From: Pterois miles
Lineage: Eukaryota > Chordata > Actinopteri > Perciformes > Scorpaenidae
Length of the DNA: 64,000 bases
NCBI GenBank assembly: GCA_947000775.1
Contig: CAMQGK010000171.1
Span: 980,001-1,044,000, forward strand
Direction of reading: 5' to 3'
Shown here one piece after another: positions 57,801-64,000 of the stretch (the first letter of the stretch is position 1; each line of letters begins with the position of its first letter). The notes below the pieces were generated by a model that made no database searches, was not told where the DNA came from, and saw nothing but the letters and a program-made list of their open reading frames with translations. Position numbers and translations under genes: made by a program.

Positions 57801-60800
57801 GTGGAATATTTCACAAAAAAAAGTCATAGTATAGTATGTCGAAATTTTTCGATGAAAATGTCAAATTTTTTTGATGTTGAAAAAAACCATGAAAACGGTT
57901 GTATTATAGCATGTAAAATGAATCTATGGTGGAAAAAAGTAATTTTATCGAATGTTGAAAAATTTAAAAAAAAGAAACGTCATAGTATAGTATGTCGAAA
58001 TTTTTCGATAAAAATATCAAATTTTTTTGATGTTAGAAAACATGAAAACGGTCGTATTATAGCATGTAAAATGATTCTATTGAAGAAAAAAGTCATATCA
58101 TGAAATGTTGGAAAATTTTACAGAAAAAAAAAACGTCATAGCATAGTATGTCGAAATTTTTCGATGAAAACCTCAAATTTTTTTGATGTTGAAAAAAACC
58201 ATGAAAACGGTCGTATTATAGCATGTAAAATGATTCTATGGAAGAAAAAAGTCATTTCGTGAAATGTTGGAAAATTTCACAAAAAAACGAAATAGTATAG
58301 TATGTCGAAATTTTTCGATGAAAACGTCAAATTTTTTTGATGTTGAAAAAAACCATGAAAACGGTCGTATTATAGCATGTAAAATGATTCTATAGTGGAA
58401 AAAAGTCATTTTATCGAATGTTGAAAAATTTTACAAAAAATGTCATAGTATAGTATGTCGAAAATTTTACGAAAAAAACGTCAAATTTTTTTGATGTTGA
58501 AAAAAAAACTATGAAAACGGTCATATTATAGCATGTAAAATGAATATATGGTGGAAAAAAGTCATTTTAACGAATGTTGAAAAATCTTACAAAAAAAAAC
58601 AAAATAGTATAGTATGTCGAAAATTTTACGAAAAAAACCCTCAAAATTTTGTATGTTGAAAAAAATTATGAAAACGGTCGTATTATAGCATGTAAAATGA
58701 TTCTATGGAAGAAAAAAGTCATTTCGTGAAATGTTGGAAAATTTTACAAAAAAGACGTCATAGTATAGTATGTCGAAATTTTTCGATGAAAACGTCAAAT
58801 TTTTTTGATGTTGAAAAAAACCATGAAAACGGTCGTATTATAGCATGTAAAATGAATCTATGGTGGAAAAAAGTCATTTCGTGAAATGTTGGAAAATTTT
58901 TCAAAAAAAGTCATAGTATAGTATGTCGAAATTTTTCGATGAAAACGTCAAATTTTTTTGATGTTGAAAAAAATCATGAAAACGGTCGTATTATAGCATG
59001 TAAAACGATTCTATGGTGGAAAAAAGTCATTTCATGAAATGGTGGAATATTTCACAAAAAAAAGTCATAGTATAATATGTCGAAATTTTTTGATAAAAAT
59101 GTCAAATTTTTTTTATGTTAGAAAACATGAAATCGGTCGTATTGTAGCATGTAAAATGATTCTATGGAAGAAAAAAGTCATTTCGTGAAATGTTGGAAAA
59201 TTTCACAAAAAAACGTCATAGTATAGTATGTCGAAATTTTTACGAAAAAAACGTCAAATTTTTTTGATGTTAAAAAAAACTATGAAAACGGTCATATTAT
59301 AGCATGTAAAATGAATATATGTTGGAAAAAAGTCATTTTAACGAATGTTGAAAAATTTTACAAAAAAAACCCAAATAGTATAGTATGTCGAAAATTATAC
59401 GAAAAAAACCCTCAAATTTTTGTATGTTGAAAAAAATTATGAAAACGATCGTATTATAGCATGTAAAATGATTCTATTGAAGAAAAAAGTCATTTCGTGA
59501 AATGTTGGAAAATTTTACAAAAAAAAAAAGTCATAGTATAGTATGTCGGAAATTTTTCGATAAAAATGTCAAATTTTTTTGATGTTGAAAAAAATCATGA
59601 AAACAGTCGTATTATAGCATGTAAAACGATTCTATGGTGGAAAAAAGTCATTTTGTGAAATGGTGGAATATTTCACAAAAAAAAGTCATAGTATAGTATG
59701 TCGAAATTTTTCGATGAAAACGTCAAATTTTTTTGATGTTGAAAAAAAACCATGAAAACGGTCGTATTATAGCATGTAAAATGATTCTATGGTGGAAAAA
59801 AGTCATTTTATCGAATGTTGAAAAATTTTACAAAAAATGTCATAGTATAGTATGTCGAAAATTTTACGAAAAAAACGTCAAATTTTTTTGATGTTGCAAA
59901 AAACTATGAAAACGGTCATATTATAGCATGTAAAATGAATATATGGTGGAAAAAAGTAATTTTAACGAATGTTGAAAAATCTTACAAAAAATACGAAATA
60001 GTATAGTATGTCGAAAATTTTACGAAAAAAACCCTCAAATTTTTGTATGTTGAAAAAAAATATGAAAACGATCGTATTATAGCATGTAAAATGATTCTAT
60101 GGTGGAAAAAAGTCATTTCATGAAATGGTGGAATATTTCACAAAAAAAAGTCATAGTATAGTATGTCGAAATTTTTCGATGAAAATGTCAAATTTTTTTG
60201 ATGTTGAAAAAAACCATGAAAACGGTTGTATTATAGCATGTAAAATGAATCTATGGTGGAAAAAAGTAATTTTATCGAATGTTGAAAAACTAAAAAAAAA
60301 AAACGTCATAGTATAGTATGTCGAAATTTTTACGAAAAAAACGTCAAATTTTTTTGATGTTAAAAAAAACTATGAAAACGGTCATATTATAGCATGTAAA
60401 ATGAATATATGTTGGAAAAAAGTCATTTTAACGAATGTTGAAAAATTTTACAAAAAAAAAAAACAAATAGTATAGTATGTCGAAAATTATACGAAAAAAA
60501 CCCTCAAATTTTTGTATGTTGAAAAAAATTATGAAAACGATCGTATTATAGCATGTAAAATGATTCTATTGAAGAAAAAAGTCATTTCGTGAAATGTTGG
60601 AAAATTTTACAAAAAAAAAAAAAGTCATAGTATAGTATGTCGGAAATTTTTCGATAAAAATGTCAAATTTTTTTGATGTTGAAAAAAATCATGAAAACAG
60701 TCGTATTATAGCATGTAAAACGATTCTATGGTGGAAAAAAGTCATATCATGAAATGTTGGAAAATTTTACAGAAAAAAAAACGTCATTGCATAGTATGTC

Positions 60801-62105
60801 GAAATTTTTCGATGAAAACATCAAATTTTTTTGATGTTGAAAAAAAACCATGAAAACGGTCGTATTATAGCATGTAAAATGATTCTATGGAAGAAAAAAG
60901 TCATTTTGTGAAATGCTGGAAAATTTCACAAAAAAAACGTCATAGTATAGTATGTCGAAATTTTTCGATGAAAACGTCAAATTTTTTTGATGTTGAAGAA
61001 AACATGAAAACGGTCGTATTATAGCATGTAAAATGATTCTATGGAAGAAAAAAGTCATTTCGTGAAATGTTGAAAAATTTTACAAAAAACGTCATAGTAT
61101 AGTATGTCGAAATTTTTCGATGAAAACGTCAAATTTTTTTGATGTTGAAAAAAACCATGAAAACGGTCGTATTATAGCATGTAAAATGATTCAATAGTGG
61201 AAAAAAGTCATTTTATCGAATGTTGAAAAATTTTACAAAAAATGTCATAGTATAGTATGTCGAAAATTTTACGAAAAAAACGTCAAATTTTTTTGATGTT
61301 GAAAAAAAACTATGAAAACGGTCATATTATAGCATGTAAAATGAATATATGGTGGAAAAAAGTCATTTTAACGAATGTTGAAAAATCTTACAAAAAAACG
61401 AAATAGTATAGTATGTCGAAAATTTTACGAAAAAAACCCTCAAATTTTTGTATGTTGAAAAAAATTATGAAAACTATCGTATTATAGCATGTAAAATGAT
61501 TCTATGGAAGAAAAAAGTCATTTCGTGAAATGTTGGAAAATTTTACAAAAAAAAACGTCATAGTATAGTATGTCGAAATTTTTCGATGAAAACGTCAAAT
61601 TTTTTTGATGTTGAAAAAAACATGAAAACGGTCGTATTATAGCATGTAAAATGAATCTATGGTTGAAAAAAGTCATTTCGTGAACTGTTGGAAAATTTTC
61701 AATAAAACCTCATAGTATATGTCGAAATTTTTCGATGAAAACGTCAAATTTTTTTGATGTTGAAAAAAACCATGAAAACGGTCGTATTATAGCATGTAAA
61801 ATGATTCTATAGTGGAAAAAAGTCATTTTATCGAATGTTGAAAAATTTTACAAAAAATGTCATAGTATAGTATGTCGAAAATTTTACGAAAAAAAAGTCA
61901 AATTTTTTTGATGTTGAAAAAAAAACTATGAAAACGGTCATATTATAGCATGTAAAATGAATATATGGTGGAAAAAAGTCATTTTAACGAATGTTGAAAA
62001 ATCTTACAAAAAAAACGAAATAGTATAGTATGTCGAAAATTTTACGAAAAAAAACCCTCAAATTTTTTTGATGTTGAAAAAAATCATGAAAACGGTCGTA
62101 TTATA
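48801..62105 (+). repeat. Satellite array, 155-bp monomer
   Basis: About 85 tandem monomers of roughly 155 bases. Landmarks in order: GTCATAGTATAGTATGTCGA, AATTTTTCGATGAAAACGTC, TTTTTTTGATGTTGAAAAAA, CGGTCGTATTATAGCATGTA, GATTCTATGGTGGAAAAAAG, TCATTTCGTGAAATGTTGGA. Each monomer is four diverged copies of a 37-42 base unit, each starting GTC (or GGTC) and ending in an A run. Repeated open frames (60-100 codons) start at intervals that are multiples of 155, showing that they follow the repeat, not a gene. Confidence 0.95.
54200..60700 (+). repeat. 2.33-kb higher-order repeat within the satellite
   Basis: Variant monomers recur at a fixed long spacing. TATGTCGGAAATTTTTCG occurs near 54,883, 57,217 and 59,545 (2,334 and 2,328 apart), then 60,639 (1,094 later). 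A TGATGTTAAAAAAAACTATG variant recurs near 54,605, 56,940 and 59,265. The spacing equals 15 monomers of 155 bases; the last step equals 7, so the final copy is shortened. The spacings are read by eye from line coordinates. Confidence 0.85.
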
Positions 62106-62312
62106 CCTCCTGATCAAAATTTGACCTTAAAAAATGAAGAATTGCATTTTGCACTGTTGTATCTTAGACGGTTCTAAGTAGAGTTTCAAAATGCAAAAAG
62201 AAGAAATGGGAACAAGAGACCAAATGTTTTGAGCAGGCAATTTATTGAAAAGAACAATTTAACTGAAATAGGCTGTTCGTCAGCTGATCAAAAGTTTAAG
62301 ACCACCTCCTTT
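62106..62312 (+). repeat. Left inverted terminal repeat of the Tc1 element
   Basis: Pairs with 63,428-63,645. Shared blocks include GCAATTTATTGAAAAGAACA and TTTTGCACTGTTGTATCTTA on the left, found inverted on the right. Confidence 0.9.
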
Positions 62313-62387
62313 AAAAGCCCAAATCTGTGCAAAAATTTGGATTCCATGTCATTTTCTGTCAGGTAATCACACTGTCAAGACCTCTTG

Positions 62388-63388
62388 ATGGGAAAAGCAA
62401 AAAAACTCACTGCCTTCGAACGTGGCAGGATTGTTGAGCTGCATAGACAAGGCCTCTCACAGCGTGCCATCGCTGCTGAGGTTGGACGCAGTAAGACAGT
62501 CATTTTGCATTTCTTAAAAGATCCTGAGGTTTATGGAACAAAAAAATCAAGTGGTAGACCCAAAAAAAATCTCACCGGCATTGAGCCGGAGGATCCGAAT
62601 GGCTGTCCGTCAAGACACGGGACGATCCTCATCCCACATTAAGGCCATTACTGGTGCTGACTGCAGCCCAATAACCATCAGACGGCATCTGCAAAGGAAC
62701 GGCTTCAAAAACAAAAAACGTCTTCAAAGGCCACGTCTCCTTCAACGCCACAAAATTGCCCGTTTGGCCTTTGCAAGGGAGCACCAAACATGGGACGTTC
62801 AAAGTTGGAAGAAAGTTTTATTCTCTGATGAGAAAAAATTTAACCTTGATGGTCCTGATGGCTTCCAACGCTACTGGCATGACAAGGAGATGCCACCTGA
62901 GATTTTTTTCAACACGGCACAGCGGAGGGGGCGCCATCATGATCTGGGGTGCTTTTTCCTTCAATGGAACAATGGAGCTCCAGGTTGTGCAGGGCGTCAA
63001 ACAGCAGCTGGCTACGTGGAGATGTTGCAGCGGGCATCCCTCATGACTGAGGGCCCTCGTCTGTGTGGTGATGACTGGGTTTTTCAGCAGGACAATGCTG
63101 CGATTCACAATGCCCGTCTGACAAAGGATTTTTTTCAGGAGAATAACATCACTCTTGGATCATCCTGCATGTTCCCCTGATCTAAATCCAATTGAGAACA
63201 TTTGGGGATGGATGGCAAGGGAAGTTTACAAAAATGGACATCAGTTCCAGACAGTGGATGCCCTTCGTGAAGCCATCTTCACCACTTGGAGCAACATTCC
63301 TACAAGCCTTTTGGAAACACTCGCATCAAGCATGCCAACACAAATTTTTGAAGTGATCAACAATAATGGTGGAGCTACTCATTACTGA
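62388..63388 (+). pseudogene. Tc1/mariner transposase, frameshifted
   Basis: ATG at 62,388 begins an N-terminal helix-turn-helix domain (LTAFERGRIVELHRQGLSQR, then AEVGRSKT) and GRPKK hook. The DDE catalytic domain follows: VLFSDEKKFNLDG (first Asp), WVFQQDNAAIHNARL (second Asp) and CSPDLNPIENIWGW (Glu, 34 residues after the second Asp). The frame is broken at about 62,562-62,569 (an A8 run), near 62,920 with return near 62,996, and near 63,155. The stop is TGA at 63,386. The intact length would be about 333 residues, normal for the family. Catalytic residues survive. The errors are single-base and lie partly in homopolymers, so sequencing error is possible for some. Confidence 0.92.
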
Positions 63389-63427
63389 GTCTGTTTTTGA
63401 GACTTTAATTTCTGTTTTAGGGGTTTT

Positions 63428-63645
63428 TTTGAGCTATGGTCTTAAACTTTTGATCAGCTGATGAACAGCCTATTTTAGTTAAATTGTTCTTTTCAATAAA
63501 TTGCCTGCTCAAAACATTTAGTCTCTTGTTCTCATTTCTTCTTTTTGCATTTTGAAACTCTACTTAGAACCTTCTTAAGATACAACAGTGCAAAACGTAA
63601 ATTCTTGCAATTTTTTAACTGGTCTTAAGATTTTGATCAGGAGTG
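63428..63645 (-). repeat. Right inverted terminal repeat of the Tc1 element
   Basis: Inverse of the left end, with small differences (for example AACGTAAATTCTTGC against the left GAAGAATTGCATTT side). Ends ATCAGGAGTG before the target TA. Confidence 0.9.
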
Positions 63646-64000
63646 TAGCATGTAAAATGATTCTATGGTGGAAAAAAGTCATTTTATCGAATGTTGGAAA
63701 ATTTTACAAAAAAAAAACGTATAGTATGTCGAAATTTTTCGATGAAAACGTCAAATTTTTTTGATGTTGAAAAAAAACCATGAAAACGGTCGTATTATAG
63801 CATGTAAAATGAATCTATGGTGGAAAAAAGTCATTTCGTGAACTGTTGGAAAATTTTTCAATAAAACCTCATAGTATATGTCGAAATTTTTCGATGAAAA
63901 CGTCAAATTTTTTTGATGTTGAAAAAAAAAATGAAAACGGTCGTATTATAGCATGTAAAATGATTCTATGGAAGAAAAAAAGTCATTTCGTGAAATGGTG
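63646..64000 (+). repeat. 155-bp satellite resumes to window edge
   Basis: Starts with TAGCATGTAAAATGATTC, the continuation of the interrupted monomer, and runs through just over two monomers to the end of the window. The array extends beyond it. Confidence 0.95.

Larger units (their letters stand above)
62106..63645 (+). mobile_element. Tc1-like transposon, 1,540 bp, inserted in satellite
   Basis: TA dinucleotides flank the element at 62,104-62,105 and 63,646-63,647. Removing it with one TA restores the monomer sequence GTATTATAGCATG, so the ends are exact. Inverted ends of about 210 bases contain two transposase-binding-like direct repeats each: outer CTCCTGATCAAAAT and inner CTGATCAAAAGTTTAAGACC (62,284 on the left, 63,437 inverted on the right), an IR/DR layout as in some fish Tc1 elements. 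Its transposase is frameshifted, so it is probably not autonomous. Confidence 0.95.

Noticed and set aside
48314..60316. Dozens of 60-100 codon open frames with similar peptides (FDVEKNHENGRIIACKM type)
   Set aside because: They repeat at multiples of 155 bases and follow the satellite monomer; frames break where monomers vary in A-run length. No start, splice or promoter context.
47112..62105. CRISPR-like regular spacing of repeats
   Set aside because: There are no unique spacers: the whole unit repeats. The setting is a vertebrate genome.
62818..63108. Minus-strand 96-codon open frame in the Tc1 element
   Set aside because: Antisense shadow of the transposase.

Overview
This window is nuclear DNA from a ray-finned fish, probably a percomorph-type teleost; the species cannot be read from it. 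The signs are a split vertebrate gene with GT-AG introns, many CA/GT microsatellites, tRNA-headed SINEs with a GAAT tail, two Tc1/mariner elements and dense short non-autonomous repeats. There are no bacterial-style operons, CRISPR arrays or rRNA genes.

Layout. Bases 1 to about 11,700 are gene-poor intergenic DNA: old repeats, one SINE nested inside an older repeat, two microsatellites, and a two-copy tandem duplication (10,420-11,615) next to a GC-richer promoter-like segment (about 11,720-12,650). Bases 11,800 to 45,010 hold one complete gene on the plus strand, the ciliogenic transcription factor rfx2. I could place 17 coding exons with consistent splice phases; they give one uninterrupted 736-residue protein. 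The long first intron and several later introns contain an unusual number of X-box-like palindromes, the sequence RFX proteins bind, which suggests self-regulation. Introns also carry an internally deleted mariner-type element, an inverted pair of one repeat family, and a roughly 0.3 kb segment present in two different introns.

Bases 45,170-45,560 hold another X-box followed by small exon-like open segments on both strands. This is the only hint of a second gene, and its strand is unresolved.

Bases 45,590 to 64,000 are one satellite array running off the right edge. It is hierarchical. A roughly 38-bp unit makes up the left part. Four diverged 38-bp units form a 155-bp monomer that dominates from about 48.8 kb. 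Fifteen 155-bp monomers form a roughly 2.33-kb higher-order repeat visible between about 54 and 60.5 kb. The left-most 1.2 kb is in the opposite orientation, joined to the rest through an almost pure A/T segment. A 1,540-bp Tc1-like transposon with a frameshifted transposase sits precisely in a TA of one satellite monomer. Open reading frames inside the satellite are by-products of the repeat and are not called as genes.
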